Assembly: GCA_015258785.1 (NCBI GenBank)
Contig: JABZHP010000007.1
Location: 1-38,301, forward strand
Direction: 5' to 3'
DNA from: Atopobium sp.
GTDB taxonomy: Bacteria > Actinomycetota > Coriobacteriia > Coriobacteriales > Atopobiaceae
Length of the DNA stretch: 38,301 nucleotides
Shown here: positions 1 through 7,266 of the stretch, piece by piece
Position numbering within the stretch: position 1 is the first letter of the stretch
Layout: each line of letters starts with the position of its first letter
Translations under genes and position numbers: made by a program
Notes under the pieces: model-generated
What the model saw: only the letters and a program-made list of their open reading frames with translations
The model's database searches: none
Told to the model about the DNA's origin: nothing

Positions 1-206
1 CCAGCATTGATGCCCCATGCAGTTACGCGTGCAGTCTCAAGTGCATAGCCAACAAGTGCAAGAATTCCGACAACTGGAATAAGACCAAACAGAGCCATAA
101 TAAGGACAGGCTTCCACCAACCCTTTTCCAGAGTCAGAAGTGCCCAGGAGCGTGCAAAGTAGCGATCGCGCCTGTAGCCATTCAACTCATCTGCTGAAAC
201 AGCCAT
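1..206 (-). CDS. DUF4013-like membrane protein, 5' part only
   Basis: The gene starts at an ATG at 206 and runs off the left edge, so only about 68 N-terminal residues are visible. A GGGGAG ribosome site lies about 5 bases upstream. The visible protein begins with a polar stretch containing YRRDRYFARSW. It then has LTLEKGWWKPVLIM and a hydrophobic segment (about residues 36-55), followed by GYALETARVTAWGIN. A basic arm, a GWWKPVL entry and a GYALE..R.TAWG motif is the pattern I associate with DUF4013 membrane proteins of Actinobacteria, whose function is unknown. Family assignment is by recollection; partial membrane protein is certain, the family name moderately so. Confidence 0.6.
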   Translation of the reverse strand, partial: MAVSADELNGYRRDRYFARSWALLTLEKGWWKPVLIMALFGLIPVVGILALVGYALETARVTAWGINA

Positions 207-324
207 TTAACTCTCCCCTCGTGTCAAAAAGATGACATCGAATTACAAAGCCTAAACATTCTATATAAAATCGAAAAATAAATATATCTTTATTGGTAAC
301 AATTAATCAAATAAAAATGTTAAA

Positions 325-415
325 TGGCGGAGGAGGAGGGATTCGAACCCTCGTACCCCTAGAAGGGGTAAACGGTTTTCGAGACCGCCGCATTCAACCA
401 CTCTGCCACCCCTCC
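325..415 (-). tRNA. tRNA-Ser(CGA)
   Basis: Read on the minus strand, the 91-base gene has a 7-bp acceptor stem (GGAGGGG with CTCCTCC, one G-U), an anticodon stem GCGGT/ACCGT and loop CTCGAAA giving anticodon CGA. A long variable arm typical of serine tRNAs follows, then a GAGGG/CCCTC T-stem around TTCGAAT. The 3' CCA is encoded. It decodes UCG. It lies 38 bases downstream of tRNA-Ser(GGA) in the same direction. Apart from the two tRNAs, 207-670 holds no gene I can support. Confidence 0.97.
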
Positions 416-425
416 GAAGGGTGAA

Positions 426-445
426 ACGGCGCCCGTAGGCGCCGT
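426..445 (-). terminator. hairpin after tRNA-Ser(GGA)
   Basis: A perfect 8-bp inverted repeat, ACGGCGCC around a CGTA loop, sits between the two serine tRNAs. On the minus strand it follows the 3' end of tRNA-Ser(GGA) by nine bases and is followed by TTTCA. The run of T is short, so it may be an inefficient terminator or a processing hairpin that allows read-through into tRNA-Ser(CGA). Confidence 0.5.
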
Positions 446-453
446 GAAAATTC

Positions 454-544
454 TGGCGGAGAGTCAGGGATTTGAACCCTGGAGACGCTTTAGACGCCTA
501 CACGATTTCCAATCGTGCTCCTTCGGCCACTCGGACAACTCTCC
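454..544 (-). tRNA. tRNA-Ser(GGA)
   Basis: On the minus strand this 91-base gene has an acceptor stem starting GGAGAGT, an anticodon stem CACGA/TCGTG with loop TTGGAAA (anticodon GGA), a long class II variable arm, a CAGGG/CCCTG T-stem and an encoded CCA. It reads UCC and UCU. With the neighbouring CGA isoacceptor it forms a two-gene serine cluster. Confidence 0.97.
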
Positions 545-563
545 ATATAAAACCGCACGGGAC

Positions 564-569
564 AGTATA
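564..569 (-). promoter_or_regulatory. putative -10 box for the tRNA-Ser pair
   Basis: The minus strand carries TATACT about 20 bases before the tRNA-Ser(GGA) 5' end, a suitable place for a sigma-70-type -10 element. I see no convincing -35 at 16-18 bases, so support is positional only. Confidence 0.4.
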
Positions 570-670
570 GCGGATTTCTCACCAATATAGAACGAGAAGT
601 TCTGTGTATTTTTAATACTTGTGTAGTATTGTCATACTCATAAAAACAAAAACACCAGTAGGAGGTATGG

Positions 671-1414
671 ATGCCACCGTTTTTCTCGCCATATGGCACA
701 GATGCAATTTCTGTGAGCATCCCCTACTGGCTAGACCTTCTAACGGTAATTATTGGTGCAATCTCGGGAATCTTGGTTGCAAGAGATCGTCACTTAGACC
801 TTGTGGGCTTTGTGGGTCTTGGTCTTTTGGGTGGTCTGGGTGGCGGGCTTATCAGGGACGTCATGATGCAAGAAGGTGGCGTCTACATGCTCAACTCGCC
901 CTACGCCATTCCGGCTGCCGTTTTTACCGCTGTCTTGCTGTTTATGTTCCCTGAGCCGCTTGACAGATTCCCTCGCATGCTTGAGTGGACCGACATTATC
1001 TCCGTTGGCCTCTTTGCTGTTGTTGGTACCGATAAAGCCCTGGTATATCACCTGCTTCCCTTCTCGGTCATTCTGATGGGAAGCATTACGGGCGTTGGTG
1101 GCGGTATGCTTCGCGACGTATTTCTTGGCAACATCCCTCGTATTTTCCAGCGAAGCAATCTCTACGCGTTTTGCGCAGTTGCTGGCGCTACCTCCTACTG
1201 GGCGCTTGTCTCTTATGTAGGCGTCACAAAAATTTGGGCGGCAGTTGTCTGCGTTGTAGTTACCGTTGGCCTCAGACGCTGGTCGCTTAAATACAACGTA
1301 CTTTCTCCGGCCGACGTTGACCTTACGCCGCACGTAATGCGCAGTGTTAACAAGCTTCGTCACAAAGCTCAGAAGCCGGGTAAGCAACCTGAGCAGAACA
1401 CCCCATCAAAGTAA
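671..1414 (+). CDS. TRIC (YadS/YicG, UPF0126) family cation channel protein
   Basis: The 247-residue protein is almost entirely hydrophobic, with about seven membrane segments. It is built from two related halves carrying glycine-rich motifs: GLLGGLGGGLIRDVMMQ near residue 55 and GSITGVGGGMLRDVFLG near residue 140. This internal duplication with GGG.(L/I)RD is the signature of bacterial TRIC-type trimeric potassium-permeable channels, formerly UPF0126. The last 30 residues are polar and basic. The start at 671 is favoured by AGGAGGT immediately upstream (660-666); an out-of-frame ATG overlaps at 667. The gene stands alone, upstream-divergent from the tRNAs and convergent with typA. The family is well supported; the physiological ion and role in bacteria are not established. 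Confidence 0.9.
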   Translation: MPPFFSPYGTDAISVSIPYWLDLLTVIIGAISGILVARDRHLDLVGFVGLGLLGGLGGGLIRDVMMQEGGVYMLNSPYAIPAAVFTAVLLFMFPEPLDRFPRMLEWTDIISVGLFAVVGTDKALVYHLLPFSVILMGSITGVGGGMLRDVFLGNIPRIFQRSNLYAFCAVAGATSYWALVSYVGVTKIWAAVVCVVVTVGLRRWSLKYNVLSPADVDLTPHVMRSVNKLRHKAQKPGKQPEQNTPSK

Positions 1415-1429
1415 CATCCAGCCACAATC

Positions 1430-1460
1430 GGGCGGTTTTGGGCGGTTCTGGGCGGTTTTG
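1430..1460. repeat. three tandem 10-bp units, GGGCGGTTTT
   Basis: Three head-to-tail copies of GGGCGGTTTT (the middle one GGGCGGTTCT) lie directly after the TRIC gene stop and before the shared terminator. There is no ORF across them. They could be a slippage-prone tract or part of a 3' untranslated region; no function is apparent. Confidence 0.8.
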
Positions 1461-1516
1461 CATCGCCTTCACATACCGTTTACCAGCACTTTATTTAAAA
1501 TCCGCCTAAAACAAAA

Positions 1517-1556
1517 CTGGCGAGAAGCCCTTGCAGCTGCAAGTTCTTCTCGCCAG
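1517..1556 (-). terminator. terminator built from an inverted pair of the GCGAGAA motif
   Basis: Eleven-bp arms CTGGCGAGAAG and CTTCTCGCCAG enclose a second palindrome (CTTGCAGCTGCAAG at 1530-1543). On the minus strand the hairpin is followed by TTTTGTTTT, a good intrinsic terminator for typA. The plus side lacks a T run, so TRIC-gene termination is less certain. The arms are two opposed copies of a 7-mer that is over-represented across the window. Confidence 0.85.
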
Positions 1557-1580
1557 ATTGGTTATCTGTAAACGACGCTG

Positions 1581-3419
1581 TTACTTCTTGACCATACCGT
1601 TACGGACTGCCCACTTACGGCGCTCAGTCTCGGAAAGAATACGCTTACGCATGCGGATGTTTTGTGGCGTGATCTCAACAAGCTCGTCGTCCATGATGTA
1701 CTCCAGAGCCTCTTCCAGCGTAAACAGGCGTGGAGGAGTCAACTGAACTGAAATGTCTGCAGTTGAAGACCTCTGGTTGCCCAAAGACTTGGTGCGCGCA
1801 ATGTTAACAACCATGTCGCCTGGCCTTGAACGCTCGCCAACCAGCATACCCTCGTAGCACTCAACGCCTGGAGAAACAAAGAGCTGGCCGCGTTCCTGAA
1901 GCGTACCAAGTGCATACGCAACAGCCTTCTCAGTGGACATGGAAATCATGGCACCGTTCTGGCGGCTACCAATATCACCTGCAAAAGGACCGTACTCAAG
2001 GAAAGTGTGGTAGAAGACAGCGTCACCGTGGGTAACGTTCATGACGCGCGTCTTGAGGCCCATGATGCCGCGGGTTGGAATCTTGAACTCAAGGTGCGTC
2101 TGAGTCTCGCCGGTGTCCATGATAGACATGGTGCCACCAACGTTACCAAAGACCTCAATAACCTTGCCGGCATACTCTGGATTGCACTCAACAACAGCCT
2201 GCTCAATAGGCTCAAGCGTGTGGCCCTGAGCATCCTTCTTGAACAGAACGCGAGGACGACCAACCTGGAATTCAAAGCCTTCACGACGCATGCTCTCCAT
2301 AAGAACAGAGAGGTGGAGAATACCGCGGCCAGAAACCTCGATACCCGTCTTATCAGGAAGCTCCTCAATGCGCATGGTGACGTTATTCTCGCGCTCTGTC
2401 ATCAGGCGCTCTTTAAGCTGACGGCCACCAACAATGTCTCCCTCACGGCCAACAAGTGGCGAGGTAGAAGGCTCAAAAATAATAGAAAGGGTTGGTGGAT
2501 CAATCTCAATTGGGTCCAACTCAACAGGGTTCTCTGGATCAGTGTAGACGTCACCAATATCAGTGTTATCAACGCCAACGATTGCCGCAATATCACCTGC
2601 GTCAACCTCGCTGCACTCCTTACGGCCAAGGTAGTCAAAGGTAAACAGCTGCTTGACCTGGCTCATAGCGCGGGAACCGTCGTTTTTGACAACAAGAATC
2701 TTGTCGCCAGTATGAACAGTTCCGGAATATACGCGACCAATTCCAATGCGACCCAGGTAGTCGGAGTGATCGATGGTAACGCACTGCATAGCAAGAGGTC
2801 CGTCAATATCAACATCTGGAGCTGGAAGGCCGTCGATAATCATGTCGAGAAGTGGGAACATGTTGTCGTTGTCATCATTTGGATCAAGGCGAGCGTAACC
2901 GTTAACGCCAGAAGCAAAGATGACGTGCTCCATGGTGAACTCAAGCTGCTCATCAGTTGCGCCGAGGTCCATCATCAGATCAAGGGAATCGTTGACAACA
3001 GCCTCTGGACGAGCGCCGTCACGGTCAATCTTGTTGACAACCATCATGATAGAAAGGCCTGCGTCGATAGCGTGGCGCAGAACAAAGCGAGTCTGTGGCA
3101 TAGGGCCCTCAGCTGCGTCAACCAGCAAAAGCGCACCGTCGGCCATCTTCAAAACACGCTCTACCTCGCCGCCGAAGTCAGCGTGGCCAGGGGTATCAAT
3201 AACGTTGATTTTGACGCCCTTGTACTCAATAGAGATGTTCTTTGCCAGAATGGTAATTCCGCGCTCACGCTCCTGATCATTGGAGTCCAGAATTCTCTCT
3301 TGAACCTGCTGGTTCTCGCGGAATGCATCGGTTGCCTTAAGCATCTGGTCAACCATGGTGGTTTTACCGTGGTCAACATGGGCGATGATAGCAATATTTC
3401 TGATGTTGTCTTGACGCAT
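1581..3419 (-). CDS. typA: translational GTPase TypA/BipA
   Basis: The 612-residue product matches the usual length of TypA/BipA, a ribosome-binding GTPase of the EF-G superfamily that assists ribosome assembly and stress or cold adaptation. The GTP-binding elements are clear: AHVDHGKT at residues 13-20 (P-loop), the RGIT switch near 54, DTPGHADFGGEV near 76 and NKID near 130. EF-G-like domains II, III and V follow, then the BipA-specific C-terminal region, which ends in a basic tail. The ATG at 3419 begins with the standard NIRNIAIIAHVDHG. The ribosome site upstream is weak (GAGA-rich). A strong terminator lies just downstream. It is not obviously in an operon; the next gene upstream is 127 bp away. 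Confidence 0.97.
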   Translation of the reverse strand: MRQDNIRNIAIIAHVDHGKTTMVDQMLKATDAFRENQQVQERILDSNDQERERGITILAKNISIEYKGVKINVIDTPGHADFGGEVERVLKMADGALLLVDAAEGPMPQTRFVLRHAIDAGLSIMMVVNKIDRDGARPEAVVNDSLDLMMDLGATDEQLEFTMEHVIFASGVNGYARLDPNDDNDNMFPLLDMIIDGLPAPDVDIDGPLAMQCVTIDHSDYLGRIGIGRVYSGTVHTGDKILVVKNDGSRAMSQVKQLFTFDYLGRKECSEVDAGDIAAIVGVDNTDIGDVYTDPENPVELDPIEIDPPTLSIIFEPSTSPLVGREGDIVGGRQLKERLMTERENNVTMRIEELPDKTGIEVSGRGILHLSVLMESMRREGFEFQVGRPRVLFKKDAQGHTLEPIEQAVVECNPEYAGKVIEVFGNVGGTMSIMDTGETQTHLEFKIPTRGIMGLKTRVMNVTHGDAVFYHTFLEYGPFAGDIGSRQNGAMISMSTEKAVAYALGTLQERGQLFVSPGVECYEGMLVGERSRPGDMVVNIARTKSLGNQRSSTADISVQLTPPRLFTLEEALEYIMDDELVEITPQNIRMRKRILSETERRKWAVRNGMVKK

Positions 3420-3546
3420 AAGTCTCTATCTCTCGAAGGTATGTGTTTGGACTTGCTACTTCAGGTCCAATTTTTATCAGCTTTAGAACTTTAGTGCAAT
3501 TACGTGCCTAGAGCGCCCAGAAATTTCAATGAACGCAGCTTTTTCA

Positions 3547-4005
3547 TTACAGAAGTGGCTCAAGCTCCCCTGCTGGAGCGGGATCAGACCACACAAACTG
3601 GTCACCTTGGCCTTTTCCGTGAACTAAAGAATATGCCGAGAAACTCTTATAGCCCTTCTCGCCAAACTCAAGAAGCACGGCATCTTCGTAACCGCCCTCT
3701 TTGAGCAGCTGAATGGCTCCCTCATATACAAGCGCATAGCGAACAGGCTCTTCAAGTCCCGCTTCTTTATCGCCCTTCTGTTTTGCCAGGTCAAGCACGC
3801 GCTTATGGGCCCCCTCAAGCAGCTCCTCTGGGCCGTCATCAGAGAACTCATAGCTTGCAACCGTGCCTGACGCGTCCTCAACTACAAGCAAAACGTTGAG
3901 TGATTGGCCATCTGCAAGCAGGTCAAACGCATCTCCAAGCAGCTCAGTTGAGAGCATATCAAGCTCGGGAGAAACTCCATCTTTGCGCTCGTCGTTTTCG
4001 GCCAT
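3547..4005 (-). CDS. conserved-looking protein of unknown function
   Basis: This 152-residue acidic, soluble protein is not one I recognise. Its N-terminus is polar and charged (MAENDERKDG). The rest looks like a small alpha/beta fold with repeating hydrophobic strands, such as LNVLLVVED, YALVYEGAIQLL and DAVLLEFGEKGYKSFSAYSLVHG. No signal peptide, membrane segment or catalytic motif is visible. The ATG at 4005 has an AAGGAG site 4 bases upstream, so it is a genuine gene rather than a chance reading frame. It lies upstream of typA in the same direction with a 127-bp gap, so co-transcription is possible but unproven. The pattern is reminiscent of small uncharacterised Coriobacteriia proteins; I assign no function. 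Confidence 0.75.
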   Translation of the reverse strand: MAENDERKDGVSPELDMLSTELLGDAFDLLADGQSLNVLLVVEDASGTVASYEFSDDGPEELLEGAHKRVLDLAKQKGDKEAGLEEPVRYALVYEGAIQLLKEGGYEDAVLLEFGEKGYKSFSAYSLVHGKGQGDQFVWSDPAPAGELEPLL

Positions 4006-4062
4006 GCCGCTCCTTAGCGTCGTTTTTGTAACTATTGTTCTCTATGATACATCGCACAAGAA

Positions 4063-4095
4063 AAGAGGTCGAAAGCAAAAAGCCTTCGACCTCTT
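4063..4095 (-). terminator. intrinsic terminator of the PTS/GatZ-like operon
   Basis: An 11-bp inverted repeat (AAGAGGTCGAA with TTCGACCTCTT) lies about 80 bases downstream of the GatZ-like stop. On the minus strand the second arm runs into TTTTC. It closes the sugar-utilisation operon before the upstream neighbour of typA. Confidence 0.8.
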
Positions 4096-4174
4096 AGGTT
4101 TGTCAGCTATCTGTCCAAAATTGGACAGCAAAGGTGTTACAACGGCAAAACGCCGTGTCTGAAAGCACGAGCAC

Positions 4175-5455
4175 TTACTCTGCCAGTGCCTCACGGATGC
4201 GCGTAGTAACTCCCTCAAGCCTATAGCACTCAACATACTGACGAAGAGGGCGCTTGATGTGGTCAACAACAAAGCGCTGGCCATCAATATTGAACTGAGC
4301 AAGATTCTTGTAGAGGTGCTCGGTTGCTGCCTTAACCTCGTCATCATTGAATGCATAATGGCCAGAGATATCAAGAATATCCAGCGATAGTTTGTGATTA
4401 GCAAGAATCTGCTCAACGGTCAGATTAACCTGGTCACCCACCATCCACTTGCGCCAACGCTCAGTCTCAATTGCCTTGACTAACAGGGTGTTTCTCAAGC
4501 CGGAGACCTCGTCTGCCTTCAGGAGACCTTCTTTAACCAGAAGATCCTCTACATCGCAAAGCTTCAAATATGCGCGAGTCTCCTCTGTTCCGTACTGTGG
4601 AGCTACGTTTGATGCGGTGACATTTGCAGGAGTGTGCTCAAGCAGCGTCACATCATCAAGGTAGTCTGCGTTGTGCTCCTTAAGACCAACACCGTAGCTC
4701 TTGGCCATCTTAGCAAGACTAATGGCAGCCTCAAAATCATAATGGCCAACCTGCTCCGTAAGGCGTGTAAGTGTTCCCGTCTGTCCAACAATAAAGGTTG
4801 GCATAGGCAGACCCTTAGCGGTCAGCTCGCTCTTAAGCTGTTCAATGAAGATGTGATACTTGTCGGTAGAGGTCAAGCCACCATTTGTTTCCTCGGTACC
4901 AACCTCATAGCCAATCTCAGGAAGACCACGAGAAACACGTTCCTTCTCGCACCACTCAATCAAATCAACTGTACGGCGAAGAACCACGTCAAGCGGAATA
5001 ACCTTGCCAATCTCAAAAGGATCCTTAGTTGGGTCAATCATCAGCAGGTCAAAACCGTTAAGCATGTCGGCAAGATAAGACTTCTTGGCAAGCTCCATAG
5101 CTTCATCTTCTGGAAGGTGAGCGTTGCGCTCCTCGTCGCGCTGCCAAGGACCACCGTGATCGCGGCAGAGGTAATACAGACCGTCAAAGCCAACCTTCTG
5201 AGCTGCTTCAGCAATATCTTCCGAGAAACGCTTCTGATCCCAAGAATTTACGTATCCTCCACCAAGTTCATCAAGATCAACCTGGTTTCGAGATGCAATA
5301 AACATCAGAGGAAAATCGCAGTCCCTACCAAGTTCAAAAGCTGCCTGGAGCAGGTTTGGCGACATTGGTCCAATTCCTAACAGCGTGGCGGACTTTCCTG
5401 TGTCCTGAAGCTTAAGCAACCCTTCAACAGCTTTTTTGATTGGTAGTTTTTCCAT
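4175..5455 (-). CDS. GatZ/KbaZ-family protein (tagatose-bisphosphate aldolase non-catalytic subunit family, COG4573)
   Basis: The 426-residue protein has the full length and motifs I associate with GatZ/KbaZ. These include LLGIGPMSPNLLQAAFELG near residue 25, FIASRNQVD, a central LCRDHGGPWQRDEE, IDPTKD near 145, GYEVGTEETNGG, and a C-terminal ISGHYAFND. Classical GatZ and KbaZ stabilise a separate aldolase, GatY or KbaY, which splits tagatose 1,6-bisphosphate; no GatY is present here. I recall that some stand-alone members are 4-epimerases that interconvert tagatose 6-phosphate and fructose 6-phosphate, which would fit an operon with a sugar PTS and no aldolase. The start ATG at 5455 follows GGAAGGGG. 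The gene is third in the operon after PTS IIB and IIC, separated from IIC by a hairpin. Family is sure, exact reaction is inferred. Confidence 0.88.
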   Translation of the reverse strand: MEKLPIKKAVEGLLKLQDTGKSATLLGIGPMSPNLLQAAFELGRDCDFPLMFIASRNQVDLDELGGGYVNSWDQKRFSEDIAEAAQKVGFDGLYYLCRDHGGPWQRDEERNAHLPEDEAMELAKKSYLADMLNGFDLLMIDPTKDPFEIGKVIPLDVVLRRTVDLIEWCEKERVSRGLPEIGYEVGTEETNGGLTSTDKYHIFIEQLKSELTAKGLPMPTFIVGQTGTLTRLTEQVGHYDFEAAISLAKMAKSYGVGLKEHNADYLDDVTLLEHTPANVTASNVAPQYGTEETRAYLKLCDVEDLLVKEGLLKADEVSGLRNTLLVKAIETERWRKWMVGDQVNLTVEQILANHKLSLDILDISGHYAFNDDEVKAATEHLYKNLAQFNIDGQRFVVDHIKRPLRQYVECYRLEGVTTRIREALAE

Positions 5456-5493
5456 ATTTACCCCTTCCCAAGAGTGTTTCTTGGTAATAAGAA

Positions 5494-5520
5494 GGGCGTG
5501 GGGGTTGAATCCCTACGCCC
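5494..5520 (-). terminator. intercistronic hairpin between PTS IIC and the GatZ-like gene
   Basis: On the minus strand, GGGCGT.GGG pairs with CCC..ACGCCC around ATTCAA, followed by TTCTTATT. The T run is imperfect, so this is more likely a partial terminator or transcript-stabilising stem than a full stop. It would lower GatZ-like expression relative to the PTS genes. Confidence 0.55.
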
Positions 5521-5584
5521 CTCTCCTTTTAACTTCAATTTTTAAGGTCTAAGACCAAAAGGTACATGCGTTTCTCGCTATGTA

Positions 5585-6655
5585 TTACTTGTTGTCCTCA
5601 AGCTTTGGCTTGGTAAGAACAAGAATTGCAACACCTACTGCAACGCCAATTGCCATATCAAGGGTGTAGAGGGCAATGTTGTTTGTAGCTGCAGCAACAA
5701 TCATGCCACCGTGAGGAACAAAGCACTCAATACCGTGCCAAGCAGCAAGACCAGCACCAACTGCAGAACCAATCATGATTGCAGGAAGAGTGTGTGCAAG
5801 ATCCTTAACAGCAAATGGAATTGCGCCTTCGGTAATACCAATGAGTCCCATGAAGACTGCAGAGATGCCCATCTGTCTATCAGTGTCGTCAAACTTGCTG
5901 CGAGCAATAAGAGATGCAACACCGCAGACCAGTGGAGGAATAGCAACTGCAACACGGAATGCGCCGTTAGGACCATAAACACCTGCGGTCATAAGAGCCA
6001 TGGTGAAGGTAGAAGCAGTCTTGTTAACTGGACCACCCATATCAAATGCGGTCATGAGGCCAATTACAATGCCAAGAACAACTGCAGAACCACCCTGAAG
6101 GCTTGAAAGCAGGCTGGTCAGCCAATCCATGAATGCACCAAGTGGAGCTGCCAAAACGTAGATGTAGAGCATGCCAAGAGCCAGTGAAGACAAACTTGGG
6201 ATAATCAGAATTGGCATGATGGTGCGGATGGTGTTGTTGACCTTCCAACTCTTCATCCACTGAACAAGGTAGCCAGCAGCAACGCCAAGGACCATTGCGC
6301 CCAAGAAGCCAGTAGAAACCTGGACCTCACCTACAGGAACAGGATTGCTTGCCAGGTAACCAAGGACAAAGCCAGGTGCCAGAGCAGGCTTTCCGCCCAA
6401 AGAATAGGCAATGTAAGCAGCAAGGACTGGAATCATCATCTTGATGCCAGCCATACCAATAAGGTTGAGGCTCTGCATCAAAGGATTGGTGACTTCAATA
6501 CCGTCTTTTCCTGCAGTTCCTGTAGCTAGCGAGAAAGCCAGGAAGACTCCGCCAACTACGACAATAGGAATAAAGTACGAAACACCAGTGTTAAACGCCT
6601 TTAGAAGGTCTTTTCCGACCTTGCCCAAAACTGAGGGACTCTTTTCCTCTGCCAT
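5585..6655 (-). CDS. PTS fructose-family permease, EIIC subunit
   Basis: This 356-residue integral membrane protein is the sugar-transporting EIIC component of a fructose-type phosphotransferase system. It has about nine hydrophobic segments. The family hallmark GITEGAIPFAVKD lies about two thirds along, and the N-terminal LLKAFNTGVSYFIPIVVVGG is typical of fructose-class EIIC. It is a single-domain EIIC, like E. coli FrwC, not fused to IIA or IIB. I chose the ATG at 6655 because AAGAGAGGAG lies 6 bases upstream; a GTG 33 bases earlier has no site. The EIIB gene is 44 bp upstream. The substrate is probably a ketohexose (tagatose, fructose or similar), judged from the GatZ-like partner. No EIIA gene is in the window, so a shared EIIA must be supplied elsewhere. 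Confidence 0.92.
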   Translation of the reverse strand: MAEEKSPSVLGKVGKDLLKAFNTGVSYFIPIVVVGGVFLAFSLATGTAGKDGIEVTNPLMQSLNLIGMAGIKMMIPVLAAYIAYSLGGKPALAPGFVLGYLASNPVPVGEVQVSTGFLGAMVLGVAAGYLVQWMKSWKVNNTIRTIMPILIIPSLSSLALGMLYIYVLAAPLGAFMDWLTSLLSSLQGGSAVVLGIVIGLMTAFDMGGPVNKTASTFTMALMTAGVYGPNGAFRVAVAIPPLVCGVASLIARSKFDDTDRQMGISAVFMGLIGITEGAIPFAVKDLAHTLPAIMIGSAVGAGLAAWHGIECFVPHGGMIVAAATNNIALYTLDMAIGVAVGVAILVLTKPKLEDNK

Positions 6656-6699
6656 GGGTTTCTCCTCTCTTCTTCCTTGCGTTATCACTTATGCGCTTG

Positions 6700-7020
6700 C
6701 TACTCAGCCAGCGCAACTACCTGATCAATAACCTTTGCTGGATCTGCGATGGCCAGCGAAGGATCCAACGTTAGAACGCGACCCTCATCGCGTTTCTCGT
6801 CAAAACGCTCGTCGCCTTCGATGCCAATTGCAATGGCGAGAAGAACAACGTCAGCAGCGTCAACTTCGTCCTGCTCAAGCTCGTTCTCAATACCGTAACC
6901 GCCCTGAGCCTCTACCTTGAATTCATAGCCGCGACGCTCACACTCTTTCTCAATGGCCTCTTTTGCCATCCAGGTGTGAGCAATTCCAACCGTGCAAGCG
7001 CATACAGCAACGATGTTCAT
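6700..7020 (-). CDS. PTS fructose-family phosphotransferase, EIIB subunit
   Basis: The 106-residue protein is a stand-alone EIIB domain. It begins MNIVAVCACTVGIAHTWMA, matching the family motif ACPTGIAHTFMA, and Cys9 is the expected phosphorylated residue. The usual proline after it is Thr here, and a second cysteine lies two residues earlier. EIIB receives phosphate from EIIA and passes it to the sugar bound by EIIC. The ATG at 7020 is preceded by GAGAGGA with 7-base spacing; a TTG 18 bases earlier is less likely. It is the first gene of the operon, divergent from the LacI-type regulator, with operator-like palindromes and leader hairpins upstream. Confidence 0.92.
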   Translation of the reverse strand: MNIVAVCACTVGIAHTWMAKEAIEKECERRGYEFKVEAQGGYGIENELEQDEVDAADVVLLAIAIGIEGDERFDEKRDEGRVLTLDPSLAIADPAKVIDQVVALAE

Positions 7021-7050
7021 GGTTATGTCCTCTCGCAAAGTAAGTTGTGA

Positions 7051-7090
7051 GCCCCTAAGCGGGGCGCACGAGCACGTCTTTTGACGACGT
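7051..7090 (-). promoter_or_regulatory. two small hairpins in the PTS operon leader
   Basis: In the untranslated leader before EIIB, GCCCC/GGGGC (7051-7055 with 7061-7065) and ACGTC/GACGT (7074-7078 with 7086-7090) can form stacked stems. There is no following T run, so they are not terminators. They might stabilise the transcript or mask the leader; evidence is structural only. Confidence 0.4.
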
Positions 7091-7144
7091 ACGTTTCCAA
7101 CTCATACTTTGCATTGTTTCAATCTTTTTTAAAAGAGGATTTCG

Positions 7145-7156
7145 GTAAACGTCTAA
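7145..7156. promoter_or_regulatory. second LacI-type operator-like site
   Basis: GGTAAACGTCTA matches the core TAAACGTTTA of the stronger site with one change. Its centre is 38 bp from the other site's centre. Two spaced half-palindromic sites suit a LacI-family tetramer or paired dimers repressing the operon. Confidence 0.5.
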
Positions 7157-7181
7157 TCTACCTTGTGTTATGATGAATTTT

Positions 7182-7195
7182 GTTAAACGTTTAAC
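7182..7195. promoter_or_regulatory. LacI-family operator palindrome
   Basis: GTTAAACGTTTAAC is a perfect 14-bp palindrome with a central CG, the form bound by LacI/CcpA-family regulators. It lies between the divergent PTS operon and the LacI-type gene. A plus-strand TATGAT (7169-7174) just upstream could be the -10 of the regulator gene, so binding here may also cause autorepression. Confidence 0.75.
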
Positions 7196-7266
7196 CAACG
7201 TAGAATCCAGCACACTCACTAACGTTGGTATTTTGCAAGTACCTTGTAAAAATTTCGGTGAAATGA

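Noticed and set aside
325..544. tRNA-Ser pair as an integration (att) site
   Set aside because: No integrase, no duplicated tRNA end and no phage-like gene was seen nearby.
3447..3475. TTGGAC/GTCCAA stem followed by five T upstream of typA
   Set aside because: It points along the plus strand, where no gene precedes it, and the stem is only 6 bp; probably chance.
2007..3494. 495-residue open frame on the plus strand
   Set aside because: It is entirely antisense to typA, has no ribosome site or recognisable domain, and typA is unambiguous.
4634..5380. 248-residue open frame on the plus strand
   Set aside because: Antisense to the GatZ-like gene, with low-quality composition and no ribosome site.
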